NCBI RefSeq assembly: GCF_038502225.1 | Contig: NC_091374.1 | Location: forward strand, 10,237,201 to 10,301,200 | Length of the DNA stretch: 64,000 bases | Source: Cherax quadricarinatus | Lineage: Eukaryota; Arthropoda; Malacostraca; Decapoda; Parastacidae | Direction: 5' to 3' | Part shown: piece by piece, positions 39,181 through 51,429 of the stretch | How the letters are laid out: each line of letters opens with the position of its first letter | How positions within the stretch are numbered: position 1 is the stretch's first letter | Notes under the pieces: generated by a model | Told to the model about the DNA's origin: nothing | The model's database searches: none | The model's input: the letters and a program-made list of their open reading frames with translations, nothing else | Made by a program: the position numbers and the translations under genes

Positions 39181-40387
39181 GGTAGGCCAGATGCCAGCAT
39201 ATAAGCATACTAAGGATACCAAAGTCTTCCTCACGTATTATACAAAGGATACCAAAGTCTTCCTCATGTATCTTATCAGCTTGTCAGTATTGTCAATCAA
39301 CACTGAAACTTAAATATAATAACTACGTAAAAATACTGAGACAGACTGACAGGATTACATCAAAGAGGAATAAAAATTGCGCTCTCTATATTCTTTAAAT
39401 AAAATATCTTCATAAGTACGTTAAATTTTTTGACAGGGAGGTAATAAAGTCAATTAATTGATGCAGGGAACATTACGTGTCGAATTATCTGCTATAAAGT
39501 GGACCCGCGTTAATATATTTATTGGCAGATATGAGAAGGGAGGAGAGAGGCGAGGGATGGAAGAAGGGCAAGGGATGGCAGAGGGGCCAGGGACGGCAGA
39601 GGAGCCAGGGACGGCAGAGGAGTGAAGGACTGTCCTCCGAGCATAGCCTCAGATGATGTACTTAAGAAACTCAGCTATGAAACAGTATAACTGATTACCT
39701 TTATTGTGATGCTGAACCTTTGATGGAATACCATGACGATATCCATTACTCTACGAGGTCTCCCAACTCAAACTTACAGATTTCAACAGTGTATGAAACA
39801 TCCTGTGTGGTGGAATATAATAGGAAAACAACTTTTGTTCCCACTGTGAAAATATCAAAGAACATAATAGAACAATGCTGATGTATTCGATTTTCCTAGA
39901 TAAAAAAAAATATTCACATCTTGTTGCTTGGTAGTCTATTGATTTCGTCTCATATTAAGGTCAACAAGGAGGCTTGATCAAGATCGCAAAGTAGAGAGGG
40001 AGAGGGAGGACCGGAATTCAATAGTCACACTTAAGATAGGTATTACCTGAATAAGAAATATAGTAGCACATTGGCAATAGCAGCAGGGACACGAAGAACA
40101 GCAGCAAGAATGTATCACCATTAAAGAGCATTAATGTACAAAATTAACATCAGCATCAAGTAACAAATATCAGCAGCAAAGACACACAAACCTCCAATTG
40201 GAAGAAGCAAGAAAAACATCCAACAGAAGAGAGCAAATCAACTGGAGGTAACAAAAGAAGGACTCAATAATGAAGCTCACTACACCGAGTCGTCACTCTT
40301 GGTCTCCCTTACGACTCTCAGTCCTCTCACTCTGCTGGAAATATGACCTAGCCCCTTGACTTTCATTAATGTTAACATCTCCCATAT
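39181..40387. other. No recognised gene; 18-bp minisatellite at 39553-39628
   Basis: About four imperfect 18-bp units of the type GGCAGAGGAGCCAGGGAC at 39553-39628. The rest is unassigned. Confidence 0.55.
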
Positions 40388-40764
40388 ATGTCGTGCCAAA
40401 TAGGTAAAATTTGTCAATTGGCAAGAACTCGTTCAAAACCAAGTTCTTTCTAAAATTTTGTAAGGGATATTTTTTCATTTATGTTAATTAATGTAAAAAT
40501 TAATAATTTTCTAACAAGAACCTTAGAAAACTTACCTAACCTTATTATAACAAGCGCAATTTAATTTAGCCTAATCTAACTATATGTATTTTAGATAAGT
40601 TGACAATAATTTGATAATAAACACAATGAAATATATTTTTTTCGTTAGGTTCAGAATGATTTTTGGGAAATTACTGAATACACAAATTTTCGCTTGCCTC
40701 ATCTGGCAAGAAGAGCGTTGCTATTTAAGTCAAAATCGCAAATTTTGCCTATTCGGCATAACAT
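40388..40764. mobile_element. MITE family M1, copy 1
   Basis: The terminal inverted repeats are ATGTCGTGCCAAATAGG... (from 40388) and the complement ATGTTATGCCGAATAGG... (ending 40764), 18 of 22 positions matching. The 377-bp interior is AT-rich, with gaaccttagaaaacttacctaacctta and cacaatgaaatatatttttttcgttaggttcagaatg. Both blocks recur in copy 2. TA-rich flanks suggest TA target sites. Non-coding. Confidence 0.85.
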
Positions 40765-41589
40765 TTACATATGTCGACACGACGTGCGCGCGTGTGCGCG
40801 TGTGTCGTGAACTAAACGTAAGAATTCAGTTAGCTAGAATGGGACGGCAGGTTTCTGGCCTAAATACTATTGGCATCACTAACCACAGTCATACTCACAC
40901 ATACACCCTCTATTCTACACAGTTACTAGACCCCCTAATGGAATGCTTGATAGCCTCTTTATTCTAGCAACCTTCTAGCTCACACTGACAGATTTATGAC
41001 CTCCTGTGTGAAAGCCATCTAACTTAATGGAATACGTGAGTAAAACATAGCCACAATGCAACTAACGCATTCGCAGATGCAAAACTAGACATGATGGTAC
41101 CTAACTACTACAACAAGCAATAAGAGGTTCGCCTGGGACCACTAGCTGGAGACTGATCCATTCTCCCAGATATAACGACGTAACACGTTTAGTAGAGCGG
41201 CAGGACACCCCCCCCCCCAAAAATGGTAACACCAGTTCCACTGTCATGGGCTGAGGTAAGCAAAAAATGAGGACATTCATTTCAGATATTCATTCGGTGG
41301 GGCATGCATTTCAAAGCTTTTATCTGTAGCACTTGACATTCAAAAAAGTTATCTTTTTTTTTTTTTCAAAACTACACCCCTCACAATTAATTCATTTAAA
41401 TCTGAAAAGCTATAACTTTCATTACTCTTTACAAACTATTAATTCATATTACGCGTGAAATGCGAGAGCACACGGAAGGGTCTAAATTTCTTTCGATATA
41501 CTACACAAAAATATTTCAGTATTTCATTAAAACATTTATTGGTATGGCTTGTTGGCACTTTAGAAAACGCGCAATACACAAAACATATA
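40765..41589. other. No recognised gene
   Basis: A 118-codon frame (40611-40967) largely overlaps the MITE and shows no motif. Confidence 0.5.
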
Positions 41590-41660
41590 TACTACCGTGA
41601 TACTGGTCAAGAACTGGTCCGCGGGGGTGTTGACCCCCGGAACACACTACAGAAAGATAG
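41590..41660 (+). pseudogene. LINE family A extreme 3' end
   Basis: ctggtccgcgggggtgttgacccccggaacacac is the last ~50 bp of family A (ccgcgggggcgttgatccccggaat), degenerate. Confidence 0.6.
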
Positions 41661-41894
41661 ACTGCTTCCACGGGCGGGGACGGTGGTACCACTACTGGTA
41701 ATACGGGTGGGTCAGAATAGACCATGCAGTCCACTCTGCACCAAATGCGATACTCTACTGTCTTCCTTAGGCCAACACAAATGGCGATTGGTTGCCTGGT
41801 TGTCCCTCCCTCCATAATATAATCTAAATATATAAATCCAACAGGTGTGTGTGAGAGAGCATGTTAGCTAGAAGTGGAGGCAAGTGTTACTTTT

Positions 41895-42145
41895 TATGAC
41901 TTACGTGCTGTTGGAGTGTGAGCAAGGTAACATTTATGAAGAGATTCAGGGAAACCAGTTAGGACTTGGAGTTCTGAAGGTGGGTGTCTGCATTCTGAAG
42001 AAGAGGTGGGGATATTGCTGTTTCGAGGGGTAACAGAACTGCAGTATCGATGCGCCACTGGCAAGACAGTGGTGGAGTAAGTGATGGTGTATCTTCTTTT
42101 TCTGATCACCCTACCTTGGTGGGAGACGGCCGATAGGTTAAATAT
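41895..42145 (-). repeat. Dispersed repeat R1, copy 3
   Basis: The plus strand reads ctgttggagtgtgagcaaggtaacatttatgaagagattcagggaaaccag and ends with ctaccttggtgggagacggccgatagg, the reverse complement of R1 at 5910 and 24671. It also shares ccactggcaagacagtg. Confidence 0.75.
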
Positions 42146-42167
42146 ATAAAGTGTGTATATAATATGT

Positions 42168-42519
42168 ATGTCTTGTCGAATATGTAAAATTGGACAATTA
42201 GCAAGAACTCAATTAGGTCCTTTCTTAAATTTTGTCTTTTACGTTTAAAGATATACTTTTTTCATTTATGTTAATGTAATAATTAATAATTTTGTACCAA
42301 AAGAACCTTAGAAAACTTACCTAACCTTATAACAGCGCATAATCCAACTAAATATGTTTTAGACAGGTTTACAATAATTTAATAATAAACACAATGAAAT
42401 ATATAAAATATATATTTTTAGTTAGGTTCAGAATGATTTTTGCGAAATTATTGCATACAAATATTTTAGATTGCCTTGTTCGGCAAAAGCGTTAGTATTT
42501 AAGCCAAAATCGGCATGAC

Positions 42520-42521
<2 letters not shown>
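42168..42521. mobile_element. MITE family M1, copy 2
   Basis: Starts ATGTCTTGTCGAATATG and ends CGGCATGACAT. Internal blocks gaaccttagaaaacttacctaacctta and gttaggttcagaatgatttttgcgaaattattgcatac match copy 1 at 40388. The right terminal repeat is partly eroded. It abuts a TA microsatellite. Confidence 0.82.

Positions 42522-42523
<2 letters not shown>

Positions 42524-42604
<81 letters not shown>
42524..42604. repeat. (TA)n microsatellite
   Basis: About 80 bp of TA directly at the right end of MITE M1 copy 2. Confidence 0.99.
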
Positions 42605-42605
<1 letters not shown>

Positions 42606-43486
42606 CATGCGTGCGATAACATTTAAGGACGGTTTAGTCAAAAAATATTTGAAAGGGGAGCCATCGTTTAAAATTGGAGTAGGTAGGTGGTGGGAGCTGG
42701 TAATGGAGATAAGGTTAGGCACCAGGGCCACGCCCAAACTGATCAACAGATTGGTCACTTCTCAGGACGGCAGTTAAACAGCAATAAATATTCACAAAGA
42801 AATATGTACAAAATAGAAAAACCAAAGTATAGTTTCGATTGTTTGGAAAGGCAAGAAAGTAAAATTGCAATAGTACTTCATGAAGCAATTGGCCTACTGT
42901 CCAGAACCTAAGTCCTATTCACATTTCATATATGCCCAACCTATTTTAATATTTATTCAATGTATTCGCCTCTATGATACTTTCTACTTTGTCTCACATT
43001 GCTGACTAAAAGATTATTAGGAAGATGAGTACAGTGAGAGCCACGTTAGAAAACAGTGTAAATTAATCGGTGGAATTTTTCACATAAAGTGTAAGTATAC
43101 GATGAAATGTGTTTATGGGAAAAAAAGAGGGGAAAATGGATTGGGGGGGGAGGGTTTAAACAAGAGTGCTCTCCAGGTTAACCATATGTTGCAGGATGAA
43201 GTTGCAACTCCAAGTAAAGACAGACTAATATTTGTGGAAATGAGAGAACACACGCTCGTTTGTTGCCTTTGATTAAAATATGATTGAAAAATCGTACTCT
43301 TCTGCAGATTTAACACAAGATTTGGAATTAAGTGAACGAGTTTCTTCCCCTCTTCCTGCCCCGAGTACCACAACTTATACAACACAGCCTCAGGACTGGG
43401 CTGGGCTGGGCTGGGCTGGCTCGCTCTAATGCCTACACAAATGAATAATGAAAATTTTCTTCTCCACCAGCATTAAAAGTGGAGAT
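42605..43486. other. No recognised gene; (GGGCT)n at 43390-43421
   Basis: A short GGGCT pentanucleotide run (about 5 units) at 43393-43418. Nothing else recognised. Confidence 0.6.
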
Positions 43487-43630
43487 AAATGGTATAAGAT
43501 ACCGACAAGATGGATATGCACATGCAGTATAATGCTTTTTTTTTTTTGACAACGTAGGTTTTATCGTTACAGTCTCGATATAGTCCACCGTACGCGCGAA
43601 ACGTTGTCAATAAACGGACACATTATAGCG
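43487..43630. mobile_element. Foldback-like fragment, degenerate
   Basis: Begins with the GGTATAAGATACCGACAAG block. Complementary pieces tataatgc...gacaacgt and acgttgtc...cattata bracket it (43527-43625). It contains gcgcgaaacgttgtcaata, similar to the gaaacgtt element ends elsewhere. Confidence 0.5.
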
Positions 43631-43839
43631 AATTTGTCTTTATCCAGCATTAAAAGTGACTAAGCATCAAAATACTATTGTCTCAATTTTCATATTTATA
43701 TCCGAAAATGAAATAAAACTTTGAATGCGTTCCTCACTTTTTTTGGGTGTTAACATTAATAAAGTGTATGACAGTGCACAGGGACCCACTACCCCAGTCA
43801 AATACTCGTACACCTAAAACGCTGACGGGTCTGGAGACC

Positions 43840-43905
43840 ATCTTCTCAGTGACTGTTTCAGACCAGGCCTCCTGACTGACCAACTGGTCAGTAAGGCTAC
43901 ATACA
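43840..43905 (-). pseudogene. LINE family A/B fragment, tiny
   Basis: gaccaggcctcctgactgaccaactggtcagtaagg resembles the reversed SLVDQ..REAW-coding block. Weak. Confidence 0.35.
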
Positions 43906-44129
43906 CTCACAATAACTGATTGTATGTACTGTTATTATTATAATAAAAAAAGAAGTGCTAATCCTACAAGTCAAGATTATATGTAATGATGAACGCATAA
44001 GAATGAACTAGCGGACTCAGTTTTTGACAACTGTTGGCTTCTAAGTGCATTATTTTTTTTTAATTACGTACGCAGCAACACTGAGCCTCTACCTGAAGTC
44101 TACATGGAGGGTGTTCTGGGATGGGGGGA

Positions 44130-44455
44130 AGGGGGGGGGTGTCAAGGCCCAGGCCTTGACGAGGCCTCCAGGTGGATCAGGACCTGATTAACCTGGCCGT
44201 TACTGCTGGTCGTGCACGGTCCAACGTACGAACCACAGCTAGGCTGATCGCATAGTATCTATTCAGCTCCCTCTTGACTGGAAGGCAGCCAGGGGCCTAC
44301 TGGTAATTCCCCTCATGTATGGTGGGAGGCCGCTGAATAGTCTTGGCCCCGGACACTTAATGTGTTTTCTCTTAGTGTACACATGGCGCCCCTGCTTTTC
44401 ATTTCCTTTCGTATGGAGTGATTTGTGTGCAGATTTAAGACCAGTCAAAGTAGTA
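44130..44455 (-). pseudogene. LINE family A C-terminal relic
   Basis: The plus strand contains reversed family A from the tail through ggatcaggacctgattaacctggccgttactgctgg, cagctccctcttgactgg (RELDRY), gtatggtgggaggccgctgaatagtcttggccccggacac (VRGPRLFNSLPP) and cttagtgtacacatggcgcccctgcttttca (KSRG..GTLREN). A minus frame of 61 codons survives. Closest in wording to 60900-61200. Confidence 0.85.
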
Positions 44456-44834
44456 AATTAAATCTTAATAACTTAACACTACAATTCTCCTGTTAATTAA
44501 TAATAACAATAATTGACAACTTAATATAGACTTATTTTAGATCTTCTGCTAAGAACGACATTTTATATGCTAAAACGTCCTCAATTTGAAGACTGCACAA
44601 AAATAGCAGCATCAAACTCATATGCGAAAAGTAGATGGATTTTTCCTATGGAATTCCTACCAGGCATTCTTCTACACCACACCAGACTGGTGTCTCCAGT
44701 ACTTACAACTTACCTGAAGAACAACAACCAAGTGTTAAAACAAGTCGCTGGTTTTTTATCTTCCGGCAGACACGCCTTATCCAACATATTAGCGTTAATG
44801 CGAGTCTTAGTGTAAGTGGAAATACTACTTCGAG

Positions 44835-44960
44835 CAGAAGCGGCAGTAGTAGTAGTAATGCTAGCAGCGGTAGTAGCAGTAGTAATAGTAGCAGAGGTAG
44901 TAGTAATAGCAGCAGAGGTGGTGGTGGTGGCAGTAGTAGTAACAGCAGCAGTAAGGTCGC
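44835..44960. repeat. (AGT/AGC/GGT)n trinucleotide repeat
   Basis: Imperfect AGY and GGT trinucleotides. The 139-codon serine/glycine-rich frame through it (44635-45054) has no features beyond the repeat and is not called as a gene. Confidence 0.85.
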
Positions 44961-45104
44961 ATTATTAGTGATACGGGTGGAGGAAGTGAATAGTACAATA
45001 GGTGTAAGCGATAGCAGTGTAGTGGTCGTAGAACTGAAGAGGGAACTACAGTAGTTGTCAGCAATGATAGTTACGTATTATTGGTTTTAATTTTGTAATA
45101 GTTA

Positions 45105-45235
45105 GGTTAGGTTCGTCAGGAAATATGACAAGTGTTTCCTAACGCGGGTCTTTGTCAGATGACCCGCCACTGGAGCTTCTGGTCATCTGACCGAAGCCTT
45201 CCGCTCGCTTACCGGTAAACACCTTTAAAAATTAT
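45105..45235 (-). repeat. Dispersed repeat R2, copy 2
   Basis: ggaaatatgacaagtgtttcctaacgcgggtctttgtcagatgacccgccactggagcttctggtcatctgaccgaagccttccgctcgcttaccgg is the reverse complement of the R2 wording at 22135-22265, better preserved here. It includes the pair cagatgacc/ggtcatctg. Confidence 0.7.
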
Positions 45236-45822
45236 GGTCAGTTATACCCATTTAGTAATTCTGTAATAGTTCATGTAATGCAGTAATGACCGTAAATTCT
45301 TGTAATAAAATAACTATATCAATATTTTAGTTACTACGCTCGCTACGATTATCATTCAGTATTCATGGCAGGCCTGGGATAAAAGCAAGTGGGTTTAAAA
45401 GCGGCTAAAAAGGTTTTGGTTTAAGCGGAGCAGTTTGGTGCTCTACAGAAGCACTGAGCCACCACCAACGACCACATTCTCCTGAAAAACCGAAGGTGTA
45501 GGGGAAAGCAGCCACGGAAGTCCAACTAAAAGCTGGAGAACATTAACTGTATTACATAAGCCAAATGGCAGTGTACGTGGGACAGAAAAAAAAGGAGAAA
45601 GACAGAAGAATGGAGGGAAGGAGGTGGACGAATATAACGAATGGGGTGGAGTCAAGAGAAAAGGATAAAACAATAAGGGTAGACATTGTGAAAGTATGAA
45701 GCCCACAGTAGGCAGGTTCTTCTCAAACCCACTAACAAAAATATTTGCCAGCCCATTTTCATGCTACCCAAGGAATAAGGTTTGATAACCCTATTAGCTG
45801 AGATAACCTCAATATACGATGA

Positions 45823-46039
45823 ATCATACCACGGGCGGGAATATAACCCGCGATCAGAGAGTCTCAAAACTCCAGACCGTCGCGTTAGCCACTGGACCAG
45901 CTAGCCACAATATGATTTGTGGCTAGCTGGTCCAGTGGCTAACGTGACGGTCTGGAGTTTAGAGACTCTCTGATCGCGGGTTCTATCCCCACCCGTGGTA
46001 TGGTTTGTTTGCAATCGTGTCATTACGATTTCGTGAGTC
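45823..46039 (+). mobile_element. Palindromic tRNA-derived retroposon, copy 2
   Basis: Arms 45823-45910 and 45917-46006 meet around only six bases (tatgat). The right arm has GGTCCAGTGGCTAACG (box A), GGGTTCTATCCCC (box B), and the tail GCAATCGTGTCATTACGATTTCGTGAGT. The left arm is the inverted tRNA part, starting AATCATACC. A 9-bp duplication ATACGATGA flanks it (45814-45822 and 46040-46048). The arms differ at a few bases, indicating moderate age. Confidence 0.88.
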
Positions 46040-46194
46040 ATACGATGAGTGCTAATTTTAGCGATGATAAGAGTATTAAGGAGTTCCTGAGAATGAAGCA
46101 ACAAGAAGGAACAATTCCAACTCATTATTTTTAAAAACCTTTACGGTTGACGTTTTACTCAATCATTTTACATTTCCTGTTTTTCTTAATGTTA

Positions 46195-46345
46195 TTTTAT
46201 TTTAATTTAGAAAAATTTAGGTTAAGTCACATTAATCTAGAAAAAACAAGAGCATTTAACGACAAATAAGCAGGTCAGAAAAACTCGCTGTAATAAGGTT
46301 GGCAACAAGATAGACGGGAATAATAGGAAACGTGGAAGGATTGAC
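46195..46345. repeat. Dispersed repeat R4 (probable)
   Basis: aaaatttaggttaagtcacattaatctagaaaaaacaagagc...gtaataaggttggcaacaag resembles 32025-32125. Similarity is patchy. Confidence 0.4.
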
Positions 46346-46639
46346 GTTAATAACGGAGTGCTGACATTTCAACCCCAATAGTTGACATTCTTTTTGGGAT
46401 AACCACTATAGCAAGACTTCGTCACTTCACATCCAGGGTATTTTTTAACAGTTACGAACCTTGTTAGTATATATTACTACACTCTAAGATACAGTACTGG
46501 GCTATCATTAAAACATTGGTTACAGTAATTAGTTGATTGATGAATTTGATAGTGACACCTATGTATCTATTTTGACGATGCTTCGCCAATCAAGGCTCTT
46601 TCAATTCAACACAGAGATTACTGTACATACAGGAGAGAG

Positions 46640-46735
46640 TGAAGATGAGGTTGTCGGTCCCTCAGCCATGAAGGGTTTCAGCATACACTGGGACGATATC
46701 AAAATGTCTGCTGATACAGACACCCCCAAAATTAA
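46640..46735. other. Trace of foldback arm wording
   Basis: gaagatgaggttgtcggtccctcagccatgaagg recalls the FB block gatgaggtaatcagtccctcagcc. The arm is not continuous. Confidence 0.35.
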
Positions 46736-46739
46736 CCGC

Positions 46740-46935
46740 TATCCACCGACACTATGGCAGCGGTAACTGGACAATTATCTTTAACGTGTGCCAGATCAAC
46801 CAGACTGTAATGGGTATTTGCGCCAGCAGGCCACGAGAAAGAACAGCCTAGTTGTCCAGGCAACCAACAGAAAAACCTAGCCCATGGCCGGGCTACGGAA
46901 ATAGAAAAAACTCTCTAAACTCAAAGGTATATGAC
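46740..46935 (+). pseudogene. LINE family B 3' end
   Basis: gccagatcaaccagactgtaatgggtatttgcgccagcaggccacgag...cctagcccatggccgggctacggaaatag...ctctaaactcaaaggtatatgacc is the family B C-terminus and tail, with stops. Confidence 0.75.
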
Positions 46936-47974
46936 CCAGTAGTTCAGTACCTTAAACAGGGATAGTCTGCCTACGAATGTTAACTCTCAAAGTCTGCTCC
47001 TTACTGGACAAAGATCTGTGAAGGCACCACGTACTGCCCGAATAACTTTTTACAAGAAGACCGAACGTGAATAGACCATTAGTACTATGGTGAAGCTTCC
47101 ATTATTCTACTGTTGTAGCCAAAGCTTTGGAAACTGAGATGATGGTGGTAGTGCAGGACAGTATGAACTACGTTCTTTACATCAAATTTTCACTGACTGT
47201 CTTGCAGTTACACAAGATCATATGCAGTAACTAATTCAGTTTAGATGGAAGAACGTTTGGGACTGGTACTTGTACCATATTGCCGTCATATGTATCTCCA
47301 GTCTGAAGTATACAGGTCCGAGAAAAAAATACTGGTGGTTCTGATGGTATACTGCAGAAATGGAAAGACGCTATGATTACCTGCCAAGCGAGTGAGGACA
47401 CTCGGCTCATCCAGTTTTCAATTTATCTCTGCCATTCAGATTCACTAAGTGTTTATCTGGACGAAGTAAAATTTTCTTGATTTTAATTCACTGTTAAGCT
47501 CCATATTTCTCAGGAAGATTAGTTATTTTGTCTTCCTTTTTCAGTATACAACTAATGTAATATATGGAGACAAATACACAATATAACAATGAAAATTAGT
47601 TGAACATGAACTCCCTGGGTACGTTTGAAAAGTTCAGGTTTACGAATTTACAGGGTTTATAGAACATACCCGTTTCGATACGATTTTATTTTTGTTGTAA
47701 ATACACACTGGTATAGACCGAATAATACAAATGTTAAGATAAATTATGATTTCTCTAAAGGGGTGAAAAAATGAAGGCGCCAGTTCTTTATACAAAAATG
47801 AAAAGGTGCATCTGTTTTTTTTTTTTGGTATGTTTGAAGATATTTAGGTGTACACAAATTATGAAAAAATTCAGGATAAATCAAATTAACGCCTTACACC
47901 ATCATACAGTGATAGCTTACCCAGCTACCAGTCCAATATGTAACACCAAAACAAGAGAATAAAATAGGGCAAGG
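46936..47974. other. No recognised gene
   Basis: AT-rich, no motif or repeat that I could pair with another locus. Confidence 0.5.
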
Positions 47975-48055
47975 AGAAACGAGCCTGGCCCATAGCCGGG
48001 CTCCGATAGTAGTAAGATTCTTGAAACTCATCCAAGGTATATCAAAGGAACAAAG
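47975..48055 (+). pseudogene. LINE family B extreme 3' end
   Basis: gagcctggcccatagccgggctccgatagtagtaagattcttgaaactcatccaaggtatatcaaagg is a clear family B terminus. Confidence 0.85.
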
Positions 48056-51000
48056 GCAAATGCATCTGAAACTGACTAATGAAATATTAAGGAAACAGTT
48101 AACTTTACACTTACACGAGACAGTCACCAACCTAAACACGGTTTTCCGAGAAGCCCCCCCCATTTTTTTTTAATATAAAAAAAAAATCAGAAAAGTGACA
48201 AATGTCGTTTTTTCTATATAATAGCAGAATTAACAAATTTTTTATACAGTTTCCCCGACTGCCTAATTTAAGCAACTTCAATATGCGTGAAGCTCTAGGG
48301 GACCGTAACACATCTAATCAATACTCCAGTTCGTTGCACGAATTGGCAAACATATCCGGTGTAACTTTTCCGAAGTGTTCATTTATTCTGGAACCGAGTG
48401 TTTCAATGTCAACTACTGGTACCTGGAAAATAATTTTTTTTCACAAACCCCAGCAAGAATTCAAAAGACGTGATATGTGGGGAGATTCATTTGATGGCTA
48501 CCATCAGCCTCAATCCATCTGTTCGACATATGATGAGATGTTAAGACATTACTGAATTATAGAGTAGATATGGCATAATAAACCACGTTAGCCAACTTAA
48601 AGTTACAAAGCTGGAAGAGCTACAGATGAACTACAGCTAAGTAATATGAGCAGCATGTGGCAGAGTTGCAGGGACTCAACGCCACCACTTCAATGTCTTG
48701 AAAATGGTATAAAATACCGACAAGTATTGTTGAAACGAGCATTGATGATCTGCGCCCCAGATCCAGCTGCCATCGCAGAAAATGTTGAGATACAAAGGTA
48801 TTGCAAAGAGCACTAAAACTAGTAGTTATGAAATGCTTTGTGTAACGTGTAAGCACGCATACTTTAACACACGTAAGTTAGAGAGTCCTGTCAAGTTTAT
48901 AGCCATCCGCATAGCCAAAAACATTCAAAATCAAAGCATTACAGTTTTCCCTTCATTCGCCTAAAAGTAAACAGAGGTTCTCAAGGACAAGCCACCGATA
49001 AAAATTATGACGCTATGGAAGAGTCCAAAGTCTGAGGCGACACGCCAAGTATTAGAAAGCAGGGCAGGAAAGCCTGCAAGCAGGTAGAAATGGGTGAGTC
49101 ATGTCTTCTCAATCCTAAGTCTACAAATTATTTCAGAGAGCATACCTGTGGAATTCACAACTTAGTGAAGCTATACAAGTTAAGTCACTTCTTGAGAATG
49201 TAACAGGAATATGACCCGTAAAATCAAAGAGGCAACATCGTTTTGTAGAGTACAGACTACAACAGGCTTCACTTCAGTATTTGCCCGTAGAGCTTCGGTA
49301 TTCTGGGCCACAAGAGTTTAGTGACAAACGTTCACAAGGAACAGGGAGAGAAAATAGTTTGGGTGTGAAGGGGGGGGGGAGAGACGACATGTACGGAAGG
49401 GATAGACGTAAGGGGACAGAAGCGAAAAAAAAATGAGATAGAGAGAGAGATGAGAAGAAACGTTAAGCAGAGAAAACAAAATTAGGGAATTGACCAGAAT
49501 TTGTAGAGGCAGTAAGAGCAAACACTGAAGATGAAGATGTAGCACAGCTTGAGCAGAGCTGAAGGTTAAGTTTACAGAAGAGACTACAAATGACGTGCAG
49601 CCAACCCACCACACTTCTCATGTTTAAGACGGAGAGCCTTTAGCTGCCAGTTACAAACCGAGGTTACGACGGGGTTAAGCGGTCATTACCTGGCCAACTT
49701 CACTAGTCGCGACGCCAATTTAGTTACCATCGGTTAGCACTACAGCCATTACGGAGTTTACCTTCTCTACTGGGACTGAACACTGAATGGGGACCCGAGG
49801 CGCAAGTGATCGAAGTGGATTCAGTAATCGTGAAGCATGTGCCACGTAGATGGCCAATAAACACAAAATGCGAAAGAGAAAGATTACCAGAGTGGTGGTA
49901 AACAGATTTTCCTGAGAGAGGAAGGTGGTAGAGAGATGAGGAATGGGAGAAAGAATGGGATGGGTGAGAGCGCGTGGGGACAGGTAAAAGGAACAGAGTA
50001 TATAGGAAAGCCAGTACGCTAAGGAAATGTTAAGATTGCATAGTCTTCACAGTTTACCCGCCTATTCTTGCAGAGATCCTCCAGATTAATTTAAATTATC
50101 TTAACCTGTCCTAAACTAGGAGAATCTAACAAAACGCTTCTGATAATGTATGACAAGGTAGAATGTTACCTCTTATGTGACGGCGGCCGCACAACGTGCA
50201 CAAATCTGTATTCTGAATGAAACGTTCCCCCACGAGTGCATCGTCTGACGTCAACAAGTCCCCTCACCATTACGCCTGAGTTAACTATATTTGCCTTAAG
50301 ATGCTAATTTCTGGACATTTAATGAAGCACCCAGACAGCCATTACCTACTCACCTAGGTAAAGAATAATTCAAGGACTCTAGTGACCACTGTGTCCATGA
50401 TCGTCAATTTGCCAACATCCAGCGCCACGGAGGAGGCTAGTGTATAGTAAACCATTGTACAAACGTTAACCGATATCCGTTATTTATAAAATGTTTGTCA
50501 ATCAGTAGATTATAGAACTGTACTTGTGCTTGAGGGAGGGGGAACAAGAGAGAGCAAGAGCGATAAAAAGAGTGAATGCGAAATCTACAAACAACAAACT
50601 TGTTGCAGGGTACCCCAAGTGTGTTTAGTCTTACTATGGAATGTGAACCTTAACGGTCCACTTCACCTCATCCTTTAATCCCAGGCAGACGACTGCATTC
50701 GTAACGATTACTTATGTAAGAGACGTCAGGTGCCCTCACGTTCATCAATCAGTCTTGCTGCAGTATCTGCTTGAGATAAGCGATAGCTAGTAATATTGCT
50801 TCTGACAACATATACATGTCTATAATCCATGACATAACTGTCGGAGCTGAAGTAAGAATGAATGTACGAGATGATCGGAAATTTAATGCGTATTTGACGA
50901 GGTCATTTGGCGCTCTTGGCAAAATGAAAAAAAGTTGACTTGGATATTCTTATCTAACTACCGGTGACGTATTTCGAGGGTTATTCTACCTTCGCAGCCT

Positions 51001-51429
51001 GGCGAGGACAGAAGAAGGAAAGAGGTAAGGGATATCATAGGCATTACCAGATGGCGTGGCTCCTGGCTTTCCCTGGTCAAGGTGTACAGCCACACAACAG
51101 TAAACACCTGCCTTATAAAGCCACACCAATGTCACCCACACTGACCACCTCTCTCCCACACGGTCATACTCTCATCATAAATCCTTAACTGAACTCTCAG
51201 GAAAACCACAACACAACAACATAACAAGAACACAGAAACTTTAAACACTAACAATTTCAGCCCAGTAACAGAAGCATATGAAGAGAATAACAATAAAACG
51301 CCCTCGTAGTGCACTAAGACAGTCGTCAGTCAGCCCCAGTTTCTGACCTGATTTGTCTTTACCTACATCTGAGAAATTTGCATGAAGGCAGCCTTATAAG
51401 TCTCTGATGTCTTGTCTTCGCCTACACCT
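48056..51429. other. No recognised gene over 3.4 kb
   Basis: The longest ATG-started frame is 117 codons at 48202-48555 (plus), with no signal peptide, transmembrane segment or known motif that I can see. I cannot support it as a gene. A GGTATAAAATACCGACAAG block (48705-48724) links 48700-48790 to the foldback family. A G run is at 49371-49378. Confidence 0.4.

Noticed and set aside
44635..45054. 139-codon Ser/Gly-rich frame
   Set aside because: Driven by AGY/GGT trinucleotide repeats; no start context, splice signals or homology that I can support.
45100..45116. Telomere-type TTAGG repeats (gttaggttaggtt)
   Set aside because: Only two to three units, embedded in dispersed repeat R2; not an interstitial telomere.
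48202..48555. 117-codon frame as a host gene
   Set aside because: No recognisable domain, signal or conservation evidence; within chance expectation for AT-rich DNA of this length.
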